Notes: generated from the sequence alone by a model not told the origin. DNA of 64,000 nt from Exophiala sp. HKRS030 (GCA_023897205.1 JAHWDD010000002.1:2480001-2544000); one strand, 5' to 3'; positions 32,408 through 42,668 are shown, counted from the first letter of the stretch. Made by a program: numbers and translations.

Positions 32408-33691
32408 TCAAAAGATGGCAATTGCGCAGGGAGGACTGGCCACGCCGCCTCGGACGTGCAACGGAGCGCTCGTGCAAAAGAACGACCACCTCCCCTGACG
32501 CACGCACTCTTGTGCCAGCTTCTCCAGGTCCCACAGCTCTCCCAACGGCGTCCCCCACCAGACCAGCGACCAGTTGTGGAAGCTGTACTTTCTGTTGGTC
32601 GCAGGCGGCCATGCCTCAAACGCCACCGTGTCTCCGACGTGGGCGGCAAAGTGCCTGTCGTACATCCAGTGCACCATCTCCTCGTCCGCGGCCACGCCCA
32701 TCGCGGGTTTGCCGATGCCCGACGTGCGCGCCTCCCTCTCCGCTGGCGTCGCCTCGTTGTGACGCTTCACGTAGCCCGACCTAATCATCAGAATGTCACC
32801 TTGTCGTGTTTGGGTGCCTGCTTGGTCTTGAAGAGCGGCCTCCAAATCGGCCACCTTGATCTCGTGCCTCGTCCACGGGTCCGGGGCACGACCGTCTCTT
32901 TTCTCATAGAATCGGACCTGACAAAGACGTATGAGAACTCTATCTTTCTCTGAAGAAGACGAAGAGGGTAGTAGGAGTCACACGTACCATGTCAATGAGA
33001 ATTCCACGTCCAACAATTCCACCCCTTTCGCACCAGTCTGACGCGCGCAGTCCCGAGATTTAGCTTTCCCTAGGCTGAACAAGACGAATGGAAAAAGGAG
33101 TAGCATCAGACAGAAAGAGTTTGTCGACTCACTGTGAGTGCCGTTGGTATGCGAATGTAATGCATCTTCGTATTTGAGACCGTTGTAAAATACCGCTGCC
33201 TCGCCATAACCATCCTACAACTCTCGTCAGGTTGACTGCCCTCACTCCACTCTCATCACTACTCACGTGTTTCAATCCGTCCCATTGAGATCCACTCTGA
33301 GTGTTCATCCAGACCTCGTCGTCGAAGCCACAGATGCCCAGCGGTTTGTGGTCGATAACCTTGTGCTCGAATGGCTTGCGGTTGTAGCCCGGGAACTGTT
33401 GATTGTTCAGCGGCCAGTCGAGTTGAACATGGCGTCCGGTACGAATCTCTTTGCTGGATTCCTTGACGACAGAGGGGGTGAGAAGGTTGATGGCTGTAGA
33501 GCATACACCTGGTCAGGGAAAGACACAAAAGCCATACTAGGGAGTGCTATCTCTCTTTTTCCGAACTTACCACCAACTTGGTCCTTTTCGTTATTTCGGT
33601 CATAGAATCCCCAGAGACATCCTTGTGGGGTGTCTAGGACAGTCGGAAGGTCATCGAACCTTGGAAAGACATATATTGATTCGTATTCCAT
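32408..33691 (-). CDS. cyclase-family (kynurenine-formamidase-like) metal-dependent hydrolase
   Basis: Five exons: 33691-33571, 33493-33267, 33214-33133, 33037-32988 and 32917-32408; 329 residues. The 95-base third intron was set by the frame: splicing at CAG before 33037 gives GTHNWCERGGIVGRGILID, the family's conserved block, while nearer acceptors give stops. C-terminal MVHWMYDRHFAAHVGDTVAFEAWPP matches fungal cyclase-family proteins. The family hydrolyses amides, lactones or cyclic substrates using a metal held by HxGTHxDxxxxxxH. Here the corresponding segment is NTQSGSQWDGLKH (104-116), which keeps Asp112 and His116 but not the two leading histidines. This is usual for the fungal subgroup of unknown function. 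A lactone or amide hydrolase role in the cluster is possible. Confidence 0.8.
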
Positions 33692-34186
33692 GGCTGTCTA
33701 ATTCATGCCACTACTCTCTGATCTTCTGAAAGTTCGGTCTGTTGACCTCAATTACGTATTTGAGGTTGTTGCATGCAAGATATCATTCTCTCTCGGCAAA
33801 GAGACGGCAAGGCTACCACCAACAAATTCTAGTTGGGGGCCTGGAATTCCGGCTACATGGTCTTTTCTTGTGTATCCAACCCATTCCCTTTTAGTTATAT
33901 CAATTTGCAACCGTCGGTCCACATCGGGCATATGGGAATTTCACTCGAGTCTCAAATACAGGCTTTAAGATGCCATATCTGGGGATTCACCTGAGATACT
34001 AAGCAGGTACAAGAATATCAGTTGCTAAATACTACAGTCTCAAAATCAGACACTCAAACTCTTTCACTGTTTCTGTCACTTTGAGGTTCCCGGCCGCCCA
34101 GTATGTGATCAACTGGCTTAGCTACTCCGCAATGGAACTGGACTTTAATTTCCAGATCTACCCGTTGTTTCTGTGTTTACAATAAG
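33692..34186. other. intergenic region between cyclase-family and second regulator genes
   Basis: 495 bases upstream of the minus-strand cyclase gene and downstream of the minus-strand regulator gene. It should contain the cyclase promoter. I see no gene. Confidence 0.45.
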
Positions 34187-36412
34187 CTATGAGCCAAAGT
34201 CCGATCGAGATGGCTGGCTATGACAGCCTTGGACTGGCTCCATCATGTCCATCGAGCCCGAGAATATGGGAAATTCAACCCAGTTCGAAAGTGTTCCACC
34301 GTCCTGAACCATGTCAAGGAATGGGGAGAGAGTCGGAAACTGTGCCCATACATCATCGGCAAGATCGCCAGGTCCAGAGACATCTCTGGTCGACTGGTCA
34401 GACATATCGGAAAGCGGCTTCACCCCTTGTCCCGTTGGTAATCCGAGACGTTCGACCAAGTTATGGAACAGCTTCTGGATCCATGGGGAAGCATCCCAGG
34501 AATCTAGAACGGCATTCCACAACATTTGGCAGCTATTCAGTGCTGCTCGACCGAAATGAGCCACCATGGGTTCGGAGCTCTTCATCTGAGTGAAAAACAC
34601 GGCCTCGGCCAGAAACAAACCTTGAAAAGTCTCGTGAGGCAAGCACAACGGACTGGATTTTGTGAATATTGTGTACAATAAGCAAGACGTACCCTGAGCC
34701 ACGACCTCGGGAGACGGTATGGACTCTACCAAAAGCGCACTTGCGTCACCCCTGTCTGATATCGGAGCTGAGAATGGCCGGTCTTGATGGAGAAGTATCA
34801 AATGGTGATTGTACATGGAGCAGAGCGCCAGAGGAAAGACATCCAAATTTGGATCAGAATCGGTCCATTGAAGCTTCGGAGGGAGCTCTGCCCGCCAACG
34901 TCGTAGACTGTCGTACAATTCGGTCACGCGCGGTGTTAGGCGGCCCGGTTTGAGCCGAGTGTTAACAATGTCTTTAAGAATCAGGCACAGCTTTGACATG
35001 TGTATTTGATACAGGCCATACGTCAATCGCAGAGGATGGGAGAAGAACTCCGGGCTTTGCATGTCGTCAGCGAAATCCTCCGAGGTCAAAGGCTCAATGT
35101 CCACCTGCTGCTGGTTGATGCGGAACGGACGCCCCACAAGACTCTGGCAATGAGCATCACGTATGAGAAGAGTCCACCAGAGCCGTTTTAGGAGACTCCG
35201 ATCGCCCGCATGCATGTTTGTGTCTGCCATAGATCTGTGAATCCCGAGACTTTCGGCAATTGTCACGGCCGTACCGGTCCAACTGAAATAGTTCCAATGG
35301 TGGATGGGCCCTCCGCCCCAAAAGGTCATGAGAACGGCACTTTGCAGCTGCACGATTTTATCGGTTTCGTAGCCGATCTCAAACAAGACCTTAGCCTTGC
35401 TGTAATAGGCGTGCCTGGCTTCGAGTCGGTTATCGAAACCAGCCCGGTGTATGAGGGAGAGGTCACAGAAGGTGGCCGCGATCGAGCAGACCATATGCAA
35501 CAGCATGGCAGGGACGTCGTCAGTCTCGTACTGACGGAGAAACTCTTGTCGGCTGACAATGGGGTATAAAGGGTAGACACGACTCAAGAATGTCGTGATC
35601 AGTCGATCTAGAATGTCGGGGTTGGGAAACGTGAAGGCTCCTTTGGCTTCGAGGTAGGCGATGTCTTCTGGGAGCATGTGAGGCGGATGCTTCGAGCCCG
35701 ACGGCTCGATGGCGACTGAGGGTTCGGAGATGGGAGGGCCAGCATGGTGCAGGCGAGGCCTCCTACCGTCGTTAACCTCCTCGAGGACCATGGCGAGCGG
35801 GAACGACTCGCCTAGGTAAGTGATGGAGCACTTGTCGACGACGGAGCTCCGGTCCTGTGACAGGTCATCGAAGAACTTGTCGAACATAGTGATCCATGAG
35901 ACCTTGTCATGGGTCGAATCAGGGCTCCCGGCGAATCCGGGGTTCGGAAAAGTCGCAGCCTCTGTGTTAGACTGGTGTACTGCCGATACAGACACCGCGT
36001 TGGTGGGCGACAGCGACGGCCGCGAGTGGTTTACGCTCGGCTCTCTATCTCCGGTGTTGGACGGAGCGGATTCTGACGTTGGGATCTCGTTGTGTCTGCC
36101 AGGTCTCCGGGAACTCGTTGTTAGCCCAGGTGCGGAAGTCCTCCTTGGCCCAGGAGAAGGGCAGTGGTGAGGGTTCGTGTTCGAGGGAGGTTCCATGGTC
36201 ACTCCTTGGGCATTTTGTGACCTGGACCACCGTGACCTTGTTCGAAGGTAGGTGCCTCTTTTAGACTGCATCAGGACACAGTCGTCGTTGCCAATCTCTT
36301 GACATCGTGTGCAGGGAAGACCATGGACCATGGCGTCGCACTTAACTCTCTTAAGGTGACAACGCTGGCATGCCCTCGCTGCGCGGAAGCGGTTTGCCTC
36401 ATTGAGGGCCAT
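34187..36412 (-). CDS. Zn2Cys6 fungal transcription factor
   Basis: Single uninterrupted exon, 741 residues. The zinc cluster is at the N-terminus: Cys15, 18, 25, 34, 37 and 45 (ACQRCHLKRVKC, PCTRCQEIGNDDC). A Ser/Pro/Thr-rich linker (about 50-165) follows, then the fungal-specific domain with FLSRVYPLYPIVSRQEF, AAVLMTFWGGGP, RSLLKRLWWTLLIRDAHCQ and RPFRI. It resembles the CTF1/FarA-like group. The gene is intron-free, unlike the other regulator in this window. It lies beside the polyol dehydrogenase, flavin monooxygenase and transketolase genes, so control of that group is a fair guess. Confidence 0.92.
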   Translation of the reverse strand: MALNEANRFRAARACQRCHLKRVKCDAMVHGLPCTRCQEIGNDDCVLMQSKRGTYLRTRSRWSRSQNAQGVTMEPPSNTNPHHCPSPGPRRTSAPGLTTSSRRPGRHNEIPTSESAPSNTGDREPSVNHSRPSLSPTNAVSVSAVHQSNTEAATFPNPGFAGSPDSTHDKVSWITMFDKFFDDLSQDRSSVVDKCSITYLGESFPLAMVLEEVNDGRRPRLHHAGPPISEPSVAIEPSGSKHPPHMLPEDIAYLEAKGAFTFPNPDILDRLITTFLSRVYPLYPIVSRQEFLRQYETDDVPAMLLHMVCSIAATFCDLSLIHRAGFDNRLEARHAYYSKAKVLFEIGYETDKIVQLQSAVLMTFWGGGPIHHWNYFSWTGTAVTIAESLGIHRSMADTNMHAGDRSLLKRLWWTLLIRDAHCQSLVGRPFRINQQQVDIEPLTSEDFADDMQSPEFFSHPLRLTYGLYQIHMSKLCLILKDIVNTRLKPGRLTPRVTELYDSLRRWRAELPPKLQWTDSDPNLDVFPLALCSMYNHHLILLHQDRPFSAPISDRGDASALLVESIPSPEVVAQGTSCLLYTIFTKSSPLCLPHETFQGLFLAEAVFFTQMKSSEPMVAHFGRAALNSCQMLWNAVLDSWDASPWIQKLFHNLVERLGLPTGQGVKPLSDMSDQSTRDVSGPGDLADDVWAQFPTLSPFLDMVQDGGTLSNWVEFPIFSGSMDMMEPVQGCHSQPSRSDFGS

Positions 36413-37251
36413 GGTGTGATTTCAACAAGTTGGCAAGCGTCCTTTGAGGGTGCACTCATTCGTGTAGCTTATTTTGTTCAAGTCCGGCAAGCTCTCCTAC
36501 TTTTCACAATCGCAGTATCTAGTTGTGGTAGGCAGCTTTCCAGTGATTCATTGCATGTTGTATTACAGATTCTTTTTACCAACCAGAAACTCGGTACAGA
36601 AGAAGTAGAACAGAAAATCCCTACATCGTGTCAGGCCATGCGCTTGGCTCAGATGCAGTACCTTGGGGCGTATTTGCTCCACATCCCACGTCTTGCTCCC
36701 CGCTCTCCGCCCCCACAACATCCTCCCAGTCAAGAAAGGTGGTTGTGATACGGAGTACATTTTCTGGTCTATGGAGCACGTACGGCGATTATAGGAGACT
36801 ATTGGTCTGAAGGATCCTCTTGGGTCTTGTGGCATCCTGTTGTTCGCAATGCTTGATGCAAGGAAAGGAGATAATGAGACGTGCCGGACCTTTGCATTGT
36901 GAAATTCCGGCCGAGGTTCGCAAGGTTTAGAGACTTGGGGGCATTGTCTTGGAGGACGGTGTAAACTTTCTTAGCTGGGTTCCTTGTCCCATGACCAGTA
37001 GACTCTACTGCCGGCTATATGGTAATATGATCTCGTAGATATATAGCCTGCTCGCCAGATCCCATATTGCCAGGTCAACGTTCCTAAGCTTCTGTCACGA
37101 TCGCTCGCTTTTTTGGCCAAATGCAAAGAATCTTTGGGGCAGCTCTGTCGCATTTCGTGTGACCTTCGCTGCCATTAGTGTCCGGTGTCATCTAACTGAG
37201 CATTAGTCGTGTCATGTATTTCGATGGACAAGCTTGGAAAGGCTGGCTATG
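36413..37251 (-). promoter_or_regulatory. upstream region of the second Zn2Cys6 regulator gene
   Basis: 839 bases. An intact TACGGAGTA lies at 36749-36757. Open frames on both strands overlap and show no domain. It should hold the regulator's promoter and the 3' flank of the polyol dehydrogenase gene. Confidence 0.45.
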
Positions 37252-38403
37252 CTAATTCGACGTGATGATGCATTTGACCAACCCCGCCGGCTTCTTCAGA
37301 ACCAGGTCAAATGCATCGGCCGCGTGGTCGAGTTCGAACTGATGCGTGCCCAGTGATTTGACATCGAGGCGTCCCGACCCCAAGAGATCGATGGCGGTCT
37401 CAAAGGTGTTGGCGTATCTCCAAAGACCTAATAGATCAATCTCGCGTTTTGCTGCCGCTCCGACGTCGACATGCTGGAGTGGCGATCCCATGCCCACCAA
37501 GACAACCTTGCCAGCAGGCGCTGCGCAGTGGATGCCGACGTTGACACATAGCTCCACACCCGTACACTCGAACACTTTATCTGCCAAACCAAATCCGGGT
37601 TGTTGCAGTATGTCTCCCGCCAGCTTTGTGGGCCACGTTGACTTACTCCATAGGTCACTTGCGTCGGCGGGCATCTTGAAAACATGATCCGCCAGCCCAT
37701 ACGACTTTGCATAGTCGAGTCGAGATTGGTCAATGTCAATAATACCGATGGTCGACGCTCCGGACACCCTGGCGACGCTGGCGCAGAGTAAGCCGATCGC
37801 ACCGGCACCAAATATCAGCGCAGACTGTCCAGCTCCCAACCCCGAACGTCGGACAGCGTGGATTGCGACTGAAAGAGGTTCAATCAGTGCGCCTTCAGTG
37901 TACGAGAGGTGTTCGGGAAGCCGGTACACAAAGTTGGCGGGATGGTTGTAGCTCTGTTGAAGTGATCCTTGAACTGGTGGATTTGCGGTCGCCGAGCCAG
38001 TGAATTTGAGGTAAGGACAGAGATTGTAGGTGCCCTGCTTGCACTGTCGGCAGGAAGAACACGGCCGTTGTGGTTCGATGGCGACCCGATCGCCCACTTT
38101 GACCGTGGTCACGTCTTTGCCCACCGCCACCACGTCACCTGCTGCCTCATGTCCGAGTACCAGAGGAGTTCGCACCACGTAACTGCCGTTGCGTCCATGC
38201 TGGTAGTAGTGGATGTCGGAGCCACAGATTCCCGTAGCTCGAGGTCGAATCTGGACCTCATGTGGCTGCGGAGGGACGGTGCTCACCCGTTCCATGCGAA
38301 GATCTTGAGCGCCGTAGAGCACCGCCGCAAGGTGGTTGTTTGACATGAGTTCAGAACCCATTCTCTTACTGTTATTTTGTAATAGATTTCTACACTCAGT
38401 CAT
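37252..38403 (-). CDS. polyol-type zinc dehydrogenase (sorbitol/xylitol/L-arabinitol dehydrogenase-like)
   Basis: Single exon, 383 residues from the first ATG; ATGs at residues 15 and 20 are alternative starts and fit the family better. Catalytic zinc ligands are Cys60 (GICGSDIHYY), His85 and Glu86 (GHEAAG). The structural cysteines 115, 118, 121 and 129 are intact. GAGAIGLL and the following IDIDQSRL mark the NAD-binding fold. IEPLSVAIHAVRR is the polyol dehydrogenase signature. Members oxidise sugar alcohols to ketoses. Beside a transketolase-like enzyme and a sugar porter it suggests use of a polyol or sugar-like compound. The exact substrate cannot be assigned. Confidence 0.9.
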   Translation of the reverse strand: MTECRNLLQNNSKRMGSELMSNNHLAAVLYGAQDLRMERVSTVPPQPHEVQIRPRATGICGSDIHYYQHGRNGSYVVRTPLVLGHEAAGDVVAVGKDVTTVKVGDRVAIEPQRPCSSCRQCKQGTYNLCPYLKFTGSATANPPVQGSLQQSYNHPANFVYRLPEHLSYTEGALIEPLSVAIHAVRRSGLGAGQSALIFGAGAIGLLCASVARVSGASTIGIIDIDQSRLDYAKSYGLADHVFKMPADASDLWSKSTWPTKLAGDILQQPGFGLADKVFECTGVELCVNVGIHCAAPAGKVVLVGMGSPLQHVDVGAAAKREIDLLGLWRYANTFETAIDLLGSGRLDVKSLGTHQFELDHAADAFDLVLKKPAGLVKCIITSN

Positions 38404-38524
38404 GGACCAAACACAACAACTGGTACAGGTTTATAGTCGCAATTTTGATGGTAGCCTCGTGAGCCTATTCGAGCAAACAACTAGTATCTCGGCTATGTGT
38501 TTCACCCCGCTCTGAGTCGGCTAT

Positions 38525-40165
38525 CTACAATGAGTGTGCTTTGAGGTTGGCAAATGCCTTCAACAGAGTTGGAGAAAAGTAGAATGCGGCCTCTGCCAAA
38601 CAACCAAAGCCGAGTGCGTTGACGGCCAACTTCCACCCAGGATGGATTGGCTGTTTGCCCTTTCCACCCGACACGTTGAAGTCCTTCCAAGCCGGCCAGT
38701 ACAAACGATACCAAAACATCCAGGTGCTGTCATGGTAATTGGTGGTGTTACGTCCATGAGCATCCCGATTCCAATTCGTACAGTTGGCACTCCAGACCAT
38801 CGTCTTGAGCCTCCTCTGAACGAAATTTGCGTCGATATTCTCTGCAGTCTCTTTGACGTCGATAGTCTTGAAATTCCCGGCCACGATCGGCTGAATAACC
38901 GTTTTGATGATGAACTCGACTTGAACTTCGTTGGTGTAGATGACCGAATTGTGCGCAGGGAAGGAATTCGGCCCAAACACAATTCCAAAGTTAGGGAAGC
39001 CACTGACGAACGTTCCCTTATAGGCCTGCGCGCCACGAGTCTTCTTCCAGTGATCAGAGAGTGTGAGGCCGTCGCGGCCGACCACCTTGATAGGCGAGAG
39101 AAATTCTTGCATGTTGTACCCGGTGCTCAAAACGACAGCATCCACGTCGATCGTTCTCTTCTCCGTTTTGAGCCCATGTTCTGTAAACTCGATGATCTTC
39201 TCATTGGTAAGCTCGAGATTGGGGCTGTAGAGACATTCCAGCCATCCTGGATTAAATACCCGACGTTTGCATCCCAGAGGAAAATCCGGAATCAGAAGAT
39301 GGTGATATTTTTCTGGGGCTGTTTTCTTCATATAAGCTGTTGTTGCCGCTTGTGCCGCCGCTCGGGCTTTGATAGCGTGCGGCGTTTCAGAGGTGTAGAG
39401 TTCATGCAGTGCGTCAGTGGTCTTCCACAAGTAGAATCGGTACAGCCTGTTCCACAGGGGCAGATAGCGGAAACAAAATTTATCGAAACCGGTGAAATAA
39501 CCGTTTGGCCGCTCATTGATCCATTGGGGCGAACGTTGGAATTGATAAACTTGTGAGGCATCTTTGACCAGGTGCGGAACCAGTTGGGCAGCCGAGCATC
39601 CATTGCCGACAACAGCAACGCGACGATCTTGTAAATCATAGTCGTGGTTCCAGCGAGCTGAGTGCCAGATCGTTCCCTGATACTTTTCGCTCCCTGGTAT
39701 GTCGCATGCCTTGGGATAGGACTGCACGCCACAGCCGGAGACCAAAATCTCCGCCTCCCTGGTGAAATGATGTTTTGTGTCGAGGTCGTATAGACCGACT
39801 CTCCATACTCCTTTCTCTTCTATCCACGTCGCATCTGTGACCTTGGTACGAAAGACAAAGTGATCGCGGATGCCGAACTTGTCCACAGTATCATCCATAT
39901 ACCGAAGAATCTCGGCCTGATCTGCAAACCGTCGAGACCAGTTGGGGTTAAGATTGAATGAGAACGAGTACAAGTGCGAGTCGACATCGCAACCTACCCC
40001 TGGATAGGTGTTGGTGCGCCAGACTCCCCCGACGCCATCCTCTTTCTCGTAGGCAGTGAAATTTGTATAGCCCAACCCAGTCTTCAACTTCACACCGAGG
40101 GCGATTGCCGCGACTCCGCCTCCGATGATGATCAGGCGGGGTTCTTGGTTTGTTGAGAATGACAT
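38525..40165 (-). CDS. Baeyer-Villiger-type flavin monooxygenase
   Basis: Single exon, 546 residues from the ATG at 40165. An in-frame ATG at 40249 exists, but a TATA-like box lies inside that extension, so the shorter form is preferred. FAD motif GGGVAAIALG (15-24), the second dinucleotide motif GNGCSA (187-192), and the fingerprint YQGTIWHSARW (162-172, matching FxGxxxHxxxW with Tyr first) define the class. KEDGVGGVWRTNTYPG is also typical. Such enzymes insert oxygen next to ketones or N/S-oxygenate with NADPH and O2. A hydrophobic C-terminal stretch (about 512-530) could anchor it. It is divergent from the transketolase-like gene across 391 bases. Confidence 0.9.
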   Translation of the reverse strand: MSFSTNQEPRLIIIGGGVAAIALGVKLKTGLGYTNFTAYEKEDGVGGVWRTNTYPGVGCDVDSHLYSFSFNLNPNWSRRFADQAEILRYMDDTVDKFGIRDHFVFRTKVTDATWIEEKGVWRVGLYDLDTKHHFTREAEILVSGCGVQSYPKACDIPGSEKYQGTIWHSARWNHDYDLQDRRVAVVGNGCSAAQLVPHLVKDASQVYQFQRSPQWINERPNGYFTGFDKFCFRYLPLWNRLYRFYLWKTTDALHELYTSETPHAIKARAAAQAATTAYMKKTAPEKYHHLLIPDFPLGCKRRVFNPGWLECLYSPNLELTNEKIIEFTEHGLKTEKRTIDVDAVVLSTGYNMQEFLSPIKVVGRDGLTLSDHWKKTRGAQAYKGTFVSGFPNFGIVFGPNSFPAHNSVIYTNEVQVEFIIKTVIQPIVAGNFKTIDVKETAENIDANFVQRRLKTMVWSANCTNWNRDAHGRNTTNYHDSTWMFWYRLYWPAWKDFNVSGGKGKQPIHPGWKLAVNALGFGCLAEAAFYFSPTLLKAFANLKAHSL

Positions 40166-40556
40166 TTCGAGTTTCTGCTCCGTGAAGGTAATAGCTCGTC
40201 GCATGAGGCTCAGTTGTGCACAAGAATATGTGTAAATGACACACATCATTGCATCTAATATATCCTTTCAGAAAACAGAATAATGTGCCGACTTGGACCT
40301 TGAACCTGACTCCGACTGTGAAACGATGGTGGTGAGACCGCAAACCGGCTACATGCTTCCCATGCTGCCTATATCTCTTAACAAGTTGGCATCATACATC
40401 CGTATCGGTTTGGGGAAGGGTCTGGTGGGGAGCTCCAGTTGAAGGACATGCCGAATAGAGTCTTGATGGCTGTACGGATGTGGCGATTGGTGGCTCATAA
40501 AGGTACGGGATATTCAATGTGTCCTCAGTGACTGTAGAGTGACAAGAGCGACGACA
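40166..40556. promoter_or_regulatory. shared divergent promoter of flavin monooxygenase and transketolase-like genes
   Basis: 391 bases between divergent genes. TATATTA on the minus strand (40257-40263) lies about 95 bases upstream of the monooxygenase ATG. ACATCCGTA (40396-40404) and its exact reverse complement TACGGATGT (40473-40481) form a separated inverted repeat carrying CCG and CGG triplets, a plausible regulator-binding pair. Confidence 0.5.
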
Positions 40557-42668
40557 ATGAGCTCAAACACCGCGACCAATGGGTCGATCGAGCACACGAT
40601 TGATGCTCCTACCTCCCGTAGACACGGCCATGACGATGACCAACAAGCAGTTCGTGAGATTCGGAAGCTTATCATCGACTGCTGTCGACAGCATGGAGGG
40701 GGCCACGGAGGCTCTGCCATTGGCATGGCACCTCTGGCCGTCGCTCTTTGGAGGCACACGATGCGGTACAACCCTCGAAATCCTGCGTGGTTCGACCGCG
40801 ATCGGTTCGTATTGTCCAACGGGCACGCGGCCATTCTCCTCTACACTATGCTTCACGTCACCGGATACTCCGATATGACTATTGACCAGTTGAAGCTGTA
40901 CGCCAGCGCAAAGGAGGTTGACCCTGAGACCGGACTGTGGACCGAGACGCTATGTCATGGACACCCCGAGATCGAAGTGCCCGGCGTTGAGGTCACCACG
41001 GGACCATTAGGCCAAGGAATCGCCAACGCAGTCGGGCTGGCCATAGCTTCTAAACACCTCGCCGCAACCTTCAACCGCCAGGGGCATGAGATTGTCACGT
41101 CACGCGTCTTTTGCACCACCGGTGACGGCTGTATCCAAGAAGGCGTGGCTCAGGAGGCGATTGCGATCGCCGGCCACCTGCGACTGGACAATCTGATTTT
41201 ATGCTACGATAACAACGGCGTCACATGTGACGGACCGCTCGACTGGATCTTGTCAGAAGACACAAATGCCAAGATGGTGGCCATGGGCTGGCGAGTGATC
41301 GACGTTTTTGACGGTGATTCTTCTGTCGAGAACATCATCGCAGCCCTCCGCCTCGCACAAAGCCCGACGCCCGACGCAAAGCCGACCTTTGTCAATATTC
41401 GGACGACTATCGGATATGGAACCTCGACTGCGGGGACGTTCAGATCGCATCACGGCACCTACAGCGATGAGGATGCTGCGCTCTATGCTGAAGGTATCTC
41501 AACTCACACTCTCTCCAAAAGGGCGAAGCAGCACTTTGAGTGGTGTGTCTCTTCGGGCGAGTCGCTGGAAGCGAGCTGGAACGAGAAGCTTGCCAAATAC
41601 TGCGAGGCGTTTCCGGCTCAGGGCCAGCAGCTCCAAGCTCGCATTCGTGGCGATCTCAATTTTGGAAGTCTGAAGTCCTTGAAGGTGCGAAACGAGATTC
41701 AAGCCACGCGGCAGTGGAATGGACAGGTGTTCAACAAGCTCATGTCTGAGGTTCCCAGTCTCATGGCCGGGGGAGCCGATCTCTGGGTGTCGAACCAGCT
41801 GGGCGATCAATCAAAACGTATCTTTGACCGCGCAAATCCCCAGGGCCGAGTGATACGGTATGGGATCCGCGAGCACGCCATGGCGTCCATCTCCAACGGC
41901 ATTGCGGCCTATTCCCACCAGACCATTGTGCCCGTCACGGCGACGTTCTTCATGTTTTATCTCTACGCTGCACCGGGCGTTCGAATGGGCGCACTCAGCG
42001 GTCTCAAGGTCATTCACATCGCTACCCACGACTCGATTGCCGAGGGCCAGAACGGTCCGACCCACCAACCGGTCGAGTTGGATTCCCTGTACAGGGCGAT
42101 GCCATCGCTGTGTTACGTTCGCCCGGCCGACGCCGAGGAGGTGATCGGTGCGTGGCTCGTAGCACTGTCTGCAAAGAACCAGCCTACAATGATTTCCCTG
42201 GCGAGAGACCCTGCCACTACTGCAATCCCAAACACAGATCGGTTCAAAGTTGCCAAAGGAGGATACGTTGTTGTCGAGCGCGACGACGCTCTGGTCACGT
42301 TGGTTTCCTGTGGGTCAGATCTTCAGCACGCAGTTGGGGCGGCGGCTCAGCTCTCGTCAAGCGGGCTGCCGACTCGGGTCGTGAGCATGCCTTGCATCGA
42401 CCTGTTTGAGCAGCAGACCAACTCTTACCAGGACGAGATCCTCTCAAAATCTCGGCATATCATCTCGGTGGAGCCGTACGTATCGACTATCTGGGCACGG
42501 TATTGTACGGCATCGGTAGCCATGGACTCTTACGGTTATTCTGGTGCTGGACCAGCAAACATGACACGCTTTGGACTCGATGCTTCCGGTATCGTACGCA
42601 AGGTCATGGAGCATATCTATCATAACGGGAAAGATTCTTCTGCCCGACGATGGACACTTTTGAAGTAG
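40557..42668 (+). CDS. transketolase-family enzyme, dihydroxyacetone-synthase-like
   Basis: Single exon, 703 residues; the ATG at 40557 is preferred to a GTG six codons earlier. The thiamine diphosphate domain has GDGCIQEG (189-196) and DNNG (218-221). RFVLSNGHAAILLY, CHGHPEIEVPGVEVTTGPLGQGI and the C-terminal AEGQNGPTHQPVE complete the transketolase signature. Residues 49-56 read GHGGSAIG where most relatives have GHPGSAMG. The N-terminal half resembles dihydroxyacetone synthase. The C-terminus (RRWTLLK) is not a peroxisomal PTS1. It transfers a two-carbon ketol unit from a ketose phosphate to an aldehyde acceptor. Being a cluster copy next to a polyol dehydrogenase, it is probably a specialised paralogue, not the housekeeping enzyme. 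Confidence 0.9.
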   Translation: MSSNTATNGSIEHTIDAPTSRRHGHDDDQQAVREIRKLIIDCCRQHGGGHGGSAIGMAPLAVALWRHTMRYNPRNPAWFDRDRFVLSNGHAAILLYTMLHVTGYSDMTIDQLKLYASAKEVDPETGLWTETLCHGHPEIEVPGVEVTTGPLGQGIANAVGLAIASKHLAATFNRQGHEIVTSRVFCTTGDGCIQEGVAQEAIAIAGHLRLDNLILCYDNNGVTCDGPLDWILSEDTNAKMVAMGWRVIDVFDGDSSVENIIAALRLAQSPTPDAKPTFVNIRTTIGYGTSTAGTFRSHHGTYSDEDAALYAEGISTHTLSKRAKQHFEWCVSSGESLEASWNEKLAKYCEAFPAQGQQLQARIRGDLNFGSLKSLKVRNEIQATRQWNGQVFNKLMSEVPSLMAGGADLWVSNQLGDQSKRIFDRANPQGRVIRYGIREHAMASISNGIAAYSHQTIVPVTATFFMFYLYAAPGVRMGALSGLKVIHIATHDSIAEGQNGPTHQPVELDSLYRAMPSLCYVRPADAEEVIGAWLVALSAKNQPTMISLARDPATTAIPNTDRFKVAKGGYVVVERDDALVTLVSCGSDLQHAVGAAAQLSSSGLPTRVVSMPCIDLFEQQTNSYQDEILSKSRHIISVEPYVSTIWARYCTASVAMDSYGYSGAGPANMTRFGLDASGIVRKVMEHIYHNGKDSSARRWTLLK

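Noticed and set aside
33038..33132. Shorter third intron for the cyclase-family gene
   Set aside because: Acceptors nearer the donor lead to in-frame stops or lose the conserved ERGGIVGRG block.
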